DNA of 64,000 nt from Volutella citrinella. Its lineage: Eukaryota > Ascomycota > Sordariomycetes > Hypocreales > Nectriaceae. The stretch covers positions 2,728,001 to 2,792,000 of the forward strand of contig JAWZSP010000008.1 of NCBI GenBank assembly GCA_034401135.1, written 5' to 3'. The notes beneath the pieces are model-generated. The model did not search any database. It saw only the letters and a program-made list of their open reading frames with translations, and was not told the origin of the DNA. This document shows, piece after piece, positions 45,676 to 56,808 of the stretch; position 1 is the first letter of the stretch; each line of letters starts with the position of its first letter. Position numbers and translations under genes: made by a program.

Positions 45676-47318
45676 TGCGCCCAAGCTGCGTCCCTGCCGC
45701 CCTGATACTGATGCTGCGGAAAGATTGAAGGTTGTTGTTCTATTAGCTGTCTTGTCTGGTCGTGTGCCTCGACATGGATGCAGACCGTGAGGCGTCTGTC
45801 TTTAATATACAGAGGCTCAAGGCGTTCGAATTGTCCGCAGCAACAAGCCGAACTCCGCAGGGGGGCGCACAAACGGCTCACGGGCCGCAAGGGTCCCGTT
45901 AAGCGAGACTGCGGCTCTTGGGATCGAAAATCTGTGATGGAACGGACATCTGCCGCTCCGCTCCATTCTTCGATTCGGCCGTCGGGGGGCCGCGGGGGGC
46001 CGGGACGGGGCGTTTTGCACTAACGGTCTGGTCCGGTCGTGCTCCAGCGACTGAGCAACCCCACCAAATAGCCTGTGACAGGCCCTGACAGCAGCCCTAA
46101 TTGTGTGGGAATCTAGCAGGGGCGGAGCCAGAAGTGAGCATATTGCTCCGACGGCCTGCGTAGGCCAACCAGTGGTAGTTGTACGCCACCACCCCGCGGC
46201 CTTGCGACCAGCGGAATTCGAGAACAAGGGCATCTTATCTTGTGGGGAAGGCCGGAGTCCGCAAGCGTCGGAGTATGGCTGTGCTGTCACTAGCAGTGCT
46301 TTGCAGCCAACCCGATGACGTTTTTTCAGACGTTTTGCAATATGCCGCCGTCTCGAGCGCCACGGCATTGGCTTAATTGCCTCCCGGTGTATTGGCCTTC
46401 GTGTCCCGCGCGTTGCAGCTCCCGCACAATTGGCACATCCCCGGATCGTTCTTTCCCTGTTTGTTCATGCTGCGTGCGTCACCTCCCACCCTAACAAATT
46501 TCTCCATCGTATCCTTCTTTCCTATTCCTTCCTTCTTTCCTTTCTGGTGCACCGCGAGGGTTCGGATCTTTCTTTCCTTTCTCGGACTAGCTCCACACTC
46601 GGCACCCGCCGCCGTGGTTGCCTTCCTTCTTTTCTCCTCCCTCACGCCATGCGCTCGAGTCTCGCCCAATCAAACAAGATGTTGTTTGTAACCCAAGATT
46701 GTGCATGACGAATTTGATGGCCCGTCATCTCTCCCGTTGCTGCTTGCGTATGCACTTGATCCCTTGTTCGTCCATCAATCACATTACGAGGCAGCGATGT
46801 AAGAGTATAGATCTGAGCGCGACCCGCCCCCCCGGCAACCCCAGCTGCTAGCCAGTTCCCGGGATTTCCCCGTCGGATTGATCCGATGGAAAATGGGATA
46901 CTTCAAAGGGCCCCAAGACCGCTCCAAGATTTGCGCGAGCGTTGGGCCGTCAGACTCGAGACTTGTCCTTTCTATCCCCAGTTAAAACGCTACAAAGAAC
47001 ATATGAACATCCAAATGTCATGAACAAGTTCTACAGGTTGTCTTCTTCTTCTACCTCTAATGTTTTACAGCTCTCAGCGTCCTCTCCCTTGTCTGACCTG
47101 AACATTATGGCACCCAATCTTCTGCGCGGTGGTCACCACTTTGCCAATCCAGAAAAAACATGCCCACATTGAGCTAATCAATCTCCTGTGCGCCGATCGG
47201 CGACTCGCTAATTCGTAAAAAGAGACATGTCCAGTACACCCCAACTCCAAAAGCAAAACCTGAATGTGCAAGGCGATGAGTTCTTCGCCATCCCACGAAC
47301 CGACTTCCATAGCCGCGA
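45676..47318. other. Intergenic, 1.6 kb, with a G-rich promoter element
   Basis: Promoter of the ABC transporter gene on the left and 3' flank of the ATPase gene on the right. It contains a guanine-rich tract at 45984-46010 and a CT-rich stretch near 46505-46590. The open frames here are not protein-like. Confidence 0.5.
45984..46010 (+). promoter_or_regulatory. Potential G-quadruplex tract upstream of ABC transporter
   Basis: Four guanine runs, G6-N4-G6-N2-G3-N2-G4, lie within 27 bp, about 310 bp upstream of the transporter start, on the strand opposite the gene. This meets the usual pattern for a G-quadruplex. Function is not shown. Confidence 0.45.
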
Positions 47319-49415
47319 TTATCCTGCCATGACACTTCGGCCTCCGTCCTGAGTAACACGCCTGCGGATGCGAACCTTGAGGACGCCAGAGCCAAGGCGA
47401 ACCGGCACATGTGTCTTCTCCCCGCCCGTCTCCGTCTCCTTCATGCCAATCATGGCACTTGGAGAAAAAACGAGTGCCTCTCCGGTCCGCAGCGATACAA
47501 TTTCGTGAAAGAGCTCGGCGGCCACGTTGTCCGTCTTGACGGACAGTGGCTTGATACCAAAATACTTGGCATCACCAGAAGGAGAACCGTCATCGTTATT
47601 GTCGAGGGGCTTCTTCCCTTTGATTGCCCAGGCAGGGTTCGCCGTAACATCTACAGATGATGACGCGCCAGCGAGATGCCGCTTCAATGTCGCCAGCCAG
47701 TCGGGCGACGTGAAGCGATGAACAATAGTGACTGAACAAAGGTCCAAAAGTCGAGGGGATATTGTCGGCTCCTGTGTCGAGATGATGACACGGGCGCCGA
47801 GGTGTCGCTGCAGACGAATAGTGGCCAGAAGCCCCTCGGTCAGGTTGCGGCATTCAGCACTGTCCGTCATAAACTTGTGTGCCTCGTCAAGGGCGATGAC
47901 ACGTCCCATACTAGTTGTGCTCTGCTCGAGAAACAAACTGAGGCAGATCCCAAAGAGCGAGCACGCCATCTCTGCCGTGATGCAAGGGCACGAGAGGTCG
48001 ACGATTGTGAGCTGTCCGGCCTGCACCACTGTCAGTCTCACTTCTACAGCCGATCAGGGTTATGACCAACCTGGGGCATCCAACTGTTGCCAACCGAATT
48101 GTTCTTCCATTCCGCCTTCTTCTGCGATTCCGGCTTGCCCTTATTGAACAGATCATAAGAGCGGGCCTGCGTTTCGACCATGAAGCTCTCGAGCGTCTCC
48201 AGCCTCTGCTGAAGAGGTGCCAATTGCCCCTCGGCAAGCGCAGCCTCGTCAACCATTTTTTTGAACTTTCCGTAGTCGAATGGCATCTTACTCCACTGCT
48301 GCTCAATACGTAGCTCGCGGAGAATGCGTTCAATGACGGACATGTACAGGGGGATTCCTCCACCCTTGGAGGAGTTGACAGCCATTAGGTCCATCATCCG
48401 TTGCGTGTTGAGGTCGGACTGGTTGATGCGCAGCTCCTCGACCTTGACATTCGGCAGCTTGGAGTATATTTTCTAAAGTCGTCGCGGTCAGTATCTGCTG
48501 AGGCGGGAGAATGGAGATGACTTGCCTTGATATGCCTGATGTTGGTTGGCGAGCAGAGCACCCTGACCTTGATTCTGCGCTGCGACGACAGGTACGCGGC
48601 CTCACATGGCGACCCAGACGACTCTGAGATGAAGCGGTCGTAGTGGAATACGATACCCGTCAGCGGTCGCGGAAGAGTGTTGGCGACGGACTGCATTAGA
48701 CAGTTCTCGAGTAGAACGCTCAGAAAATGGCTCTTGCCGGAGCCTTGGCTTCCGCAGATAAAGGTGCTCGAGGGGGCTGCGATATTCTGGAATATGCGGG
48801 GATCTGTCTCGGGGGTCCAGGAAGCGTGACGGTCAAGCAATGCCTCGTTCGAGCTTGCGCCAAGGAGGCCGTGCTGAGTGAACGCTGAGCCGTTATCGGC
48901 GTCATTGATGGCATGCTGGAGGACAGAGTCGACAAATATGGGCGCCGCGAGGGCTTCTCCCAGACCACGGCCCCGATCGAGAGATCGTCACAGAGAAGCT
49001 TCTTGTGTTCCTCGAGCAAGATGCCTGCGCCAAACTTCTCCACAGGCGGTTGGGTGACCGGGCTGGTGGTATCTGGGGCGCCAAAGGTAAATTTGGGCGT
49101 CGAGGGAGGGGAATTCTTCTCCATCGTGCTGTCAAGGGTCTTATTGCGCTTGATGGAGGGGAAGATGGAGGCGATGGACGCCTGGCTCGCAAATGTGAAG
49201 GGCGAGGCGGCGTCGACGGATGGCGAGGAAGACGAGGAAGACGACGACGAGGACGAAGAAAATACTAGCGCTGGAGGGACTGCATGCTGAAAGGTCGCAG
49301 GCTTGAAAGTAACGCGAGGATCGAATTTAAAGGGCGTCGTTTGTTGGGATGGAGAGTCGCAAAGGCTGTCTTGTTTGCTCGCCCGCATCGCCAGTGCTTC
49401 ATGTACCGTCGCCAT
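47319..49415 (-). pseudogene. HerA-like P-loop ATPase, frameshifted
   Basis: Exons 49415-48526, 48472-48071 and 48020-47319 encode a protein of about 660 residues. The N-terminal 150 residues are disordered, with a serine run near residues 47-58. The P-loop is FICGSQGSGKSHFLS, the acidic Walker B motif GRVIALDEAHKFM, and a later ISTQEPTISPRLLDLCSV segment resembles HerA/FtsK-type hexameric ATPases. The first intron has a GC-AG boundary. Near 48968 the frame that runs through SIGAVVW must shift by one base to continue into EALAAPIFVDSV and the P-loop. No intron fits, and the exon sum is one base short of a multiple of three. The likely cause is a lost G in a short G run, either a true mutation or an assembly error. 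If it is an error, the gene is intact. Confidence 0.7.
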
Positions 49416-49937
49416 GGTGCAAACAGGGCCAGCAAAGCTTGGGGATGGGGATTTTCGAGGTGCGCGATGCGCTGTGTGTGTGCGATCGCGAGGCGCTTTA
49501 AAAAGGTGCGTAGAGAATCTTTCAGTCGGGAGAAAGGGAAAGGCAACCCTGATAGTGAAGGAGTGGCAACGCGAAAGGTGTAGGCAAAGATGGCTTCGTT
49601 TTAATGAGCCGGCCACACTCGCGTTTGCTGAGACGCGTGGGCGGCCGAGGGCAGGTGGCGGCGGCCGTTTTTAGGGTGATGAAAAAGCAAGTAATGCACT
49701 GCACAAAAGGGTAAAATGAGACATGGAAGGCATGCTCAGGGCCAATGCAAGTACACAACCGCTGCAGGAACTTGTAAACCTTAGTTCTGGAGGGCAAATG
49801 GGATCGACAACCATATGCTGTCCATGATGAGTTCGATATCAGTTGGAGCAACGGATTCGAGCTGAATGCACATCTAGAAGGGGGATGCCATGCATTCTTA
49901 TTACAAAACAATACTCCAAACCAACAACCAATCACCG
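49416..49937. other. Intergenic
   Basis: Upstream of the ATPase start; no other feature before the tRNA. Confidence 0.4.
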
Positions 49938-50031
49938 TCCGGTATGGTGTAGTGGCTAACATTTCGCGCTCTCATAACCTGAGAGATCATCTCGATCCGC
50001 GGAGCCCAGGGTTCGATTCCCTGTACCGGAG
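49938..50031 (+). tRNA. tRNA-Glu(CUC) with a 22-nt intron
   Basis: Acceptor TCCGGTA pairs with TACCGGA, with discriminator G. The D arm begins GTGTAGTGGCTAACAT and the T arm is CAGGG-TTCGATT-CCCTG. The anticodon stem TCGCG/CGCGG closes on a loop CTCTCA with anticodon CTC once 22 nt are removed after position 37, leaving a 72-nt mature body including the discriminator. Long T-runs follow. Confidence 0.88.
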
Positions 50032-51352
50032 TTTGCTTTTTGGCCTTTTCTTTTTTGTTGGATCGGAGCGTTGGCCACGACTCGTCGCCCAATCGATCCT
50101 AAGGATGCATGCAACTCGTTGAGGCGGGTTCGAATGGATTCGGAATGCCTGTGACTTGACTTGAAACTTTTTTTTTTGCAAGGCGTTGTTGATTCTCTCG
50201 TGTTTGTGTTGGTTGAGGCGAGCTTCGACTCTTTCCACTAAGAACAGGCCGAAATGGTAGCACAGCTAATATTCAACCCCAACACTCGCTCTGATGCACA
50301 ACGCTATCACATCCTCCTCCCGTATACATTTTCGCCTTTACCCTACATCTGATCAGCCTTGAGCTGGGGGATTCTGTAGACTGATTGATGCCATTCTTAA
50401 TGTGTGGGCGGCCTACCCTACGACCTCAGTGTGAAAGTTAAACACTGTACTTCCGCACTGTAGTCAGTTCAAAGCCTTCTATGTCCCCGAGTTTCCGCAT
50501 TTCACACAGGAACGTCTAGTCCACCAATTGAGCACCTTATCCCACACGTTGTAATTGACAGCCTGACAACGGTCGCCACAACGCCATGAGTCCGAATCAG
50601 CCACAACACGCCGCACTCCACGTGGATGTTTGAGTCGCTTGACTCGGGCAGACAAAATTAGCTGCGGGGCTATTACTCGCGGGGTCGGCGATGGGCTTTG
50701 TCTATTTGGCGGGGTTTCGTTGACCCGCGATTGAGGGACGCGTGACGTCGTCCTGTCAGAACCTGCCATAACCCCCCACTAGACTGCGCGCGCCCAGGCT
50801 CGACAATGAATATCTCCGGACTTTCCGCGGGGTGTCAACCCGGGGTTTACTTCGGTCGCTACCCGGCGAGGGGAAGCGAGGGGAAGCCTACCCGCCGGAA
50901 GGCCGGGGTCGTGGTCGGTCGTGCTCCCGGACATGCGCATGATCAATCAAGTTGCGGTAAATGCTACGACCGAATCCACCCAGAGCACGTAGCGTCATGA
51001 AGTTCTGTCCTAGGGTGGTAATCCAAGGCTGAAGGTCGGCCTGGGCTCGATAAATGTCCGGCAAAAGCCAGGCTGTACGTCGGCTTCGAGTGCGGGAGTG
51101 GCCTCATCTGACCCTGACCCGCCCTTGGTGCGCCCCACCAATAGTTACTCCTGGGGATACTCCGTCGAAGTTCGCGGCTGTACGGACTTTGTCTTGCCCC
51201 CCCCAGGCTTTCACCCCACACTCGCTGCGGCCCAGGTGCTGTCATGTCGTGTATAAGAGAGGAGAAGAAGCCGGGAGCTGCTGGGGCTACCATGATTGCG
51301 TGCAGCAGCAGATCTTGCTTTTGTATTCTTCGTTGTTTTCGTCGTTCCCGCA
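50032..51352. other. Intergenic, GH3 promoter side
   Basis: No supportable gene. The GH3-proximal part holds a tandem 10-bp direct repeat CGAGGGGAAG (50867-50876 and 50877-50886) and the G-rich sites GCGGGG (50827-50832) and CCGGGG (50840-50845), both matching the CreA consensus. Confidence 0.45.
50827..50886 (+). promoter_or_regulatory. CreA-type sites and 10-bp direct repeat
   Basis: GCGGGG at 50827-50832 and CCGGGG at 50840-50845 fit the SYGGRG consensus for the carbon catabolite repressor CreA. CGAGGGGAAG is repeated head to tail at 50867-50886. They lie about 470-530 bp before the GH3 start and suggest carbon-source control. Confidence 0.4.
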
Positions 51353-54056
51353 ATGGCTGCCACTGATACCAAGGCCATTTTGGCCTCGCTGACGCTGGAG
51401 GAGAAGGTCCGAACCCACGACAACGATGGCAAATGGGCGATGGCTAACCAGCTTACAGATCAGCCTCCTGGCCGGTGCCAACTTCTGGGAGACTGTCCCC
51501 GTCCCCGCAAAGGGCGTTCCCGCTCTCAAGGTGAGCAACTGGCAGCCATAAACCCCTGGCAATCTTCGATTCGCGCGACGAGAGAGCCCCCCTGCTAACT
51601 ATCGCAGACCAGCGATGGCCCCAACGGTGCTCGAGGAGAGACCTTCGCTGGCGGCACCACTGCTGCTTGCTTCCCAGCAGCTTCCAGCGTCGCGTCCACC
51701 TTTGACGTCGACCTGGCCCGCAAGATTGGTGTCGGTCTGGGCGAGGAGACGTTGACCAAGGGCGCCCGCTGTCTGCTGGGCCCTACTGTCTGCACCCACC
51801 GCCACCCCCTCGGCGGTCGCAACTTCGAGTCCTTCTCCGAGGACCCCTTCCTTGCTGGAAAGATGGCCTCCCAGAACGTGCAGGGCATCCAGTCCACCGG
51901 CGTGTCCGCTACCGTCAAGCACTACGCCGTCAACGAGCAGGAGACGCAGCGATTGTCCGTGGACACTATTGTCAGCGAGCGGGCCCTCCGCGAGATCTAC
52001 CTCAAGCCCTTTGAGATCGCCGTCAAGGAGGCTAAGCCCGGCGCTATTATGACCGCCTACAACAAGATCAACGGCATCCACGCTGACTCACAGCCCTTCC
52101 TGCTCCAGAAGGTCCTCCGAGGCGACTGGGGCTGGGATGGCCTCATTATGAGCGACTGGGGTGGTGTCAACTCCACTGCCGACGCCCTCAACGCTGGTCT
52201 CGACCTCGAAATGCCCGGCCCTACCCGCTGGCGCAAGGTCGACCAGGTCCTCGAAGCCATCAAGGAGGGCAAGGTCACCGAGCAGGTCATTGACGACCGT
52301 GCCCTGCACATTCTCAACTTCCTGGAGCGTGAGAACTGCTTCAAGAACCCCGAGATTCCCAAGGAGCAGGCCGTCAACAAGCCCGAGCACCAGGCCCTTA
52401 TCCGTGAAGCTGGAGCCAAGGGTATGGTGCTGCTTAAGAACGAGAACGCCACCCTTCCCCTCACCAAGGAGAAGGCCCGCGGCAAGACCATCGGTCTGTT
52501 CGGTTTGGCCAAGATGTGCCTCGCCCACGGTGGTGGCAGTGCGTCCCTGAACGCCCACTACAAGATCACCCCTTATGATGCCCTCACCGAGGCTTTCAAG
52601 AACGACGACGTTACCTTTACCTACTCCCAGGGTGAGCATTCCCTCCACTCGGAAGCGAATAGAGGGGAGCATGATCTGACTAATGATGCCCATAGGTGCT
52701 CACATGAACAAGCAACTGCCTACCATTTCCGCCAACGTTACTGATGCCGAAGGCAACGCCGGCTTCACGTGGCGATTCTACGACAATGGCAGCACAGAGC
52801 CCTCCTCCGTGGAGAATGGCAAGGCTACCTCGGAGGTGAGCGTTATGGACCTCGGCGCGATTTCCAACAAGAACATCCAGGTCGAGGGCACCTGGACGCC
52901 CCCGAGCTCCGGAACCTACTACTTCACCCTGATGGGCCTGGGCCGCTCCAAGGTCTCCGTCAACGGCAGCGTTCTGAGCGACCAGCCCGAGGACTGCTCC
53001 GACCCCATGGGCTTCCTCCTCGGCGGTGTCCCCGTCCCCATGGTCAAGCTCGACGTCGAGGCTGGCCAGCAGTACAAGATCCTCATCGAGAGCGCCCCCC
53101 CCGTACCCGGCAACGACGGCGAGTTTGGCATTCTAGAGGGCAAGGTCGGCGTGCGCCTGGGCGCCATTCTCGCTGCCGAGCACGACAAGGACATCCTGAC
53201 CGAGGCCGTTGAGCTCGCCAAGGCGGCCGACTACGCCATCGTCTTCACCGGCCACACGCCCGACTGGGAGACTGAAGGCCAGGACCAGTACAGCTTCAAC
53301 CTCCCCAAGGAGGGCAGCCTGGATGCCCTCGTTGCTGGCGTCGCGGCCGTCAACTCCAACACCATTGTCGTCAACTCGACTGGTGTGGCCGTCGCCCTGC
53401 CCTGGCTCGACAGCATCAAGGCCCTCGTCCAGACCTGGTTCCCTGGCCAGGAGGCCGGCAACTCCATCACCGACGTGCTCACCGGCGCCGTCACCCCCGA
53501 GGGCCACCTCACCTGCACTTTCCCCAAGAAGCTCGAGGACTGCCCTGCCTATGGCAACTTCCCCGGTGCCTACGAGGGCAAGCAGCTGGTCGTCAAGTAC
53601 GAGGAGGGCGTCTTTGTCGGCTACCGCCACTTTGACCGCCTGGCCGCCGACAAGGTCAACTTCCCCTTCGGATTCGGCCTGTCCTACACCTCCTTCGACT
53701 TCTCCGACCTGTCCGTCGCCGAGGCTTCCCCCGAGGAGTACAAGGTCAGCGTCAAGGTGGCCAACACGGGCGCCGTCAAGGGCGCCATCGCCGTCCAGGT
53801 CTACGTCGGCAACCAGAAGCAGTCGGCCGAGAACCCTATCAAGACGCTCGCTGCCTTCAAGAAGGTCACCCTCGAGGCCGGTGCCTCGCAGGTCGTGGAG
53901 CTGCCCGTTAGCGCTCGCGACATTGCCTTCTTCAGCGAGAAGGATGGCAAGTGGGTTGTCGAGGGCGGTGCTTACGACTTCAGCGTCGCCAAGAGCGCCG
54001 GCGAGGTTGTCCAGAGCGTTGCCGTTAATGTCGCTGCCAAGGAGTATGCTCCTTAG
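51353..54056 (+). CDS. Glycoside hydrolase family 3, beta-glucosidase-like, with PA14 insert
   Basis: An 836-residue enzyme from exons 51353-51406, 51459-51530, 51608-52631 and 52696-54056; the sum is in frame. It starts MAATDTKAILASLTLEEK, so there is no signal peptide. The (beta/alpha)8 domain has SDGPNGARG and GGRNFESFSEDPFLAG, and the nucleophile aspartate in GLIMSDWGG. A PA14 domain follows (about residues 390-530, with TWTPPSSGTYYFTLMG). Then come the second alpha/beta sandwich domain and a fibronectin-III-like C terminus. Intracellular GH3 beta-glucosidases and beta-xylosidases of this build release glucose or xylose from oligosaccharides. It is the first gene of the glycan cluster on this side. 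The first intron's donor is GTCCGA, a weaker but acceptable site. Confidence 0.93.
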
Positions 54057-54960
54057 ACAGCACCTAGTGATTAAATTAAAATAGACAAAGCGAATAGATT
54101 CTCATTTTAAGGAACCGTGTCGTGCTGCTTTAGCCTGCTTAGAGTCATGTGCAGGGACTGTCGCTGTGTAAGAGTAATGAGGTTGATCTGCTGAAGTGTC
54201 CGAGCCCTGTTTCGCCGCGATAGCTTCGGATTCGGGTCTCAAATCGACCATTAAGCCTTCTAACATGCATCAACTGTCCGGTGAGGTGCAAATATCGCTG
54301 CGCTCTTGGCCGCTGCTTCGTGTCCGAGGATAGTTGGGCTTGGCCGGCATCGTCGTTGACCTCACAATTGTCTCTGGCGAGCACAGCAGTATGGAGATGC
54401 CAGATATTCCCAGCGTACAGCCACAGGCTAAGCACCACAAATCAACTCCATCTCCGGACCCAATGGCCTGGGCCTGGGTGCACAGCATGATGAGCTAGGT
54501 CAGCATGGGGCGAGGGAAGGACTCCTGACCATAGCTACTCCACACGGGGTCGCCAAGTGGGAATGCGGGGGTTCCGATGTTGGTGTGTGCGTGACAGGTA
54601 CTGGCTGGTGCATGCAAGTCCTCAATCCCTGTGGAGGTGATCTTGGCGTGATGCGAACGATGCGAGACGATGATCATTTACATTTCTCCGGGAGCGAGCT
54701 GGCTCGGGGAAATATGATGGCTGCTGGAGGGTCCGAACTGCTCGGGGCACAATTCCCCGATCAGCGCGGGGATGGGCTGAGGTTGAGGGCCGAACAGCAC
54801 CTAGAAGGGAATTTTTAGGCGCCGAATTACCTGGAGTGGGCGCATGTGGGCCCTGCAGCGCGGGGAGAGCTTCTGTACTTTAGGTGACCTCGGCCACCGC
54901 CTGCGTCGCATCTCATTGTTCTGGTCGACAGTCTCTCTTGGCCTCGATATCCTATGCACA
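54057..54960. other. Intergenic, GH43 promoter
   Basis: 3' flank of the GH3 gene and promoter of the GH43 gene. No other gene is seen. The G-rich inverted sites at 54703-54760 are listed separately. Confidence 0.45.
54703..54760 (+). promoter_or_regulatory. Candidate regulator sites, GH43 promoter
   Basis: CTCGGGGAAAT occurs at 54703-54713. About 28 bp further, TCGGGG and CCCCGA form an inverted pair separated by 7 bp (54742-54760). The half-sites match elements in the sugar-porter promoter and resemble CGG-triplet sites of Zn2Cys6 proteins. They lie about 200-260 bp before the GH43 start. Confidence 0.5.
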
Positions 54961-56595
54961 ATGGCGACGGCAACATATCATAATCCCGTTGTCCCGGGCT
55001 TTGCCCCGGATCCCTCCGTGTTGTTTGTGGATGGCGTCTTCTACCTGTGCAATTCGTCATTCCACATCTTCCCAGGGCTGCCCATCTACGCCTCCCGCGA
55101 CCTCAAGGAGTGGACGCACATCGGTAAGCCCCCAGCTTTAATAATTGACTCTTCAACTAGGGATGGTGGACTGACAATGTGGGTAGGCAATGCATTCAAT
55201 AGGATTGAGCAGATGAGCCTGAAGGATGCGACGACGAACAAGTCCACGCTGGACACTGGCAAGCCCATGATTGCCTCCGGGGGCTTGTTCGCTCCCTCGA
55301 TCCGACACCACAACGGAACATTCTACATTATCTGCACAAATGCTGCTATTACCGGCGATAGCTTCACGACAGACAATTTCATTGTGACGTCTACAGATCC
55401 GCTCAAGGGCGAATGGAGCGACCCCATATACGTGCCCTTTAGAGGCATCGACCCAGACCTGTTTTTCGACGACGACGGAAAGGTCTACTTCCAGGGAGCC
55501 TACTACTTTCAGAAGACACAGCCAACTGCCGTCATCCACCAATTTGAGCTCGACATCAAGACTGGCAAGCCTCTCTCCGAGACCAAGACCATCTGGGGCG
55601 GACACGCCAAGTATGACACCGAGGGGCCGCATATTTACAAGCGCGGCAAGACATACTACCTCATGGTGGCAGAGGGCGGCACCTTTGAGCACCACATGTT
55701 GTGTATCGGACGCTCCGACAACATCTGGGGCCCCTACGAGGACAACGAGCAGAACCCGATCCTGACGGCCGACGGCACCGATGAGTACATCCAGAACTGC
55801 GGACACGGCGACATGTTCCCGGACGGCCAGGGCAACTGGTGGGCCGTCGGCCTTGCTGTGCGCAACGAGAATCCGGATGGAGAGGACACCTTCTTGGCCC
55901 CCTTGGGACGTGAGAGCTTCCTCTCGCCGGTCGACTGGCCCGAGGGCGGATGGCCCAAGGCCCAGCGCTTCAAGATGGAGTTTTCTGCCCCGGCCCTCGA
56001 CTCCGCCGGCCATGCTCCCTTTGTCGCGCCTCCACGGATCGAAGACTGCTACATCCGGACCCCGGACCTGGCCAAGTACCAGCTTTCCAAGCAGGATGGC
56101 GGCGAAATCGGCTTGTTCCCCAGCACCACGGACCTCGATGCGCCCAGCGGCACGAGCACATTCATCGGCCAGCGCCAGCGGTCGCTCAATTCCGTTGCCA
56201 CGGCAGTCCTCGACATTTCCAGTGTCAGCAGCGGCGTCGAAGCGGGCCTGACCATGTACAAAGACCATCTTCGCCATCTTTCGGTGGCTTACGCGGCGGA
56301 CAGCGGCAAGGTCTCGTGCCGATTGAGGTCTGTCGAGCATCTAGAGCCCGTGGGCGAGGAGTTTGCCGTCGACGGAGCCAAGTCGGTCGAGCTGAGGATC
56401 ACAGCGCACCCGACCAAGTGGTCTGTCGCTGCCAGAGTGGGCGAGGGTGCCTGGCACGAGTTTGGAGACGTGCCGTCTTCCCGACTGTCGGTGCGCGAAA
56501 TGACGGGCCCGATTTACGGGGTGTTTGCCCATGCGACGGCCCAGGCTGACGCCAGCAGCCCGGTGAAGATTGCCGAGTTTACTGTGCAGAATTAG
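54961..56595 (+). CDS. Glycoside hydrolase family 43, beta-xylosidase / arabinofuranosidase-like
   Basis: A 523-residue enzyme from exons 54961-55123 and 55187-56595; the intron is 63 nt and in frame, so an unspliced reading is also open. It begins MATATYHNPVVPGFAPDPSV without a signal peptide, so it is probably cytosolic. The five-bladed propeller carries the GH43 catalytic residues: Asp in PGFAPDPSVLF (general base), Asp in GIDPDLFFDDDG (pKa modulator) and Glu in YDTEGPHIYKRG (general acid). The C-terminal 200 residues look like the beta-sandwich found in GH43 xylosidases. It would cut terminal xylose or arabinose from short oligosaccharides. The chosen start is the ATG at 54961; the frame is open further upstream but that part is not conserved-looking. 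Confidence 0.93.
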   Translation: MATATYHNPVVPGFAPDPSVLFVDGVFYLCNSSFHIFPGLPIYASRDLKEWTHIGKPPALIIDSSTRDGGLTMWVGNAFNRIEQMSLKDATTNKSTLDTGKPMIASGGLFAPSIRHHNGTFYIICTNAAITGDSFTTDNFIVTSTDPLKGEWSDPIYVPFRGIDPDLFFDDDGKVYFQGAYYFQKTQPTAVIHQFELDIKTGKPLSETKTIWGGHAKYDTEGPHIYKRGKTYYLMVAEGGTFEHHMLCIGRSDNIWGPYEDNEQNPILTADGTDEYIQNCGHGDMFPDGQGNWWAVGLAVRNENPDGEDTFLAPLGRESFLSPVDWPEGGWPKAQRFKMEFSAPALDSAGHAPFVAPPRIEDCYIRTPDLAKYQLSKQDGGEIGLFPSTTDLDAPSGTSTFIGQRQRSLNSVATAVLDISSVSSGVEAGLTMYKDHLRHLSVAYAADSGKVSCRLRSVEHLEPVGEEFAVDGAKSVELRITAHPTKWSVAARVGEGAWHEFGDVPSSRLSVREMTGPIYGVFAHATAQADASSPVKIAEFTVQN

Positions 56596-56764
56596 CTAGT
56601 AGAACTACTCGACGAGATAGATGGCTGGCTGTAGCGTTAGGATGCAAAGGAATAATTAGATCACACTTCCACCAATTGTTGCCTCTCGTCCTGTCACAAG
56701 TGAATGAACCCAATGCTGTGGCATCACACGCCATCATTGCCCATCAATTATTACTCCATGGGCA

Positions 56765-56783
56765 CTGGACTAGTTCAGTCCAG
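56765..56783 (+). repeat. Perfect inverted repeat, GH35-like promoter
   Basis: CTGGACT, a 5-nt spacer, then AGTCCAG (7-bp arms). A second palindrome, CCAGGT-GG-ACCTGG, overlaps its end. They lie about 25 bp before the 14-bp repeats and may be part of the same regulatory block. Confidence 0.5.
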
Positions 56784-56808
56784 GTGGACCTGGGGGGCTA
56801 TTTCCCTC

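Noticed and set aside
46505..46590. CT-rich tract upstream of no clear gene
   Set aside because: Could be a 5' leader, but no coding start follows; simple-sequence composition is a sufficient explanation.
55153..56340. 395-codon open frame antisense to the GH43 gene
   Set aside because: A GC-rich shadow of the real gene; no domain, and the sense strand has complete GH43 catalytic motifs.
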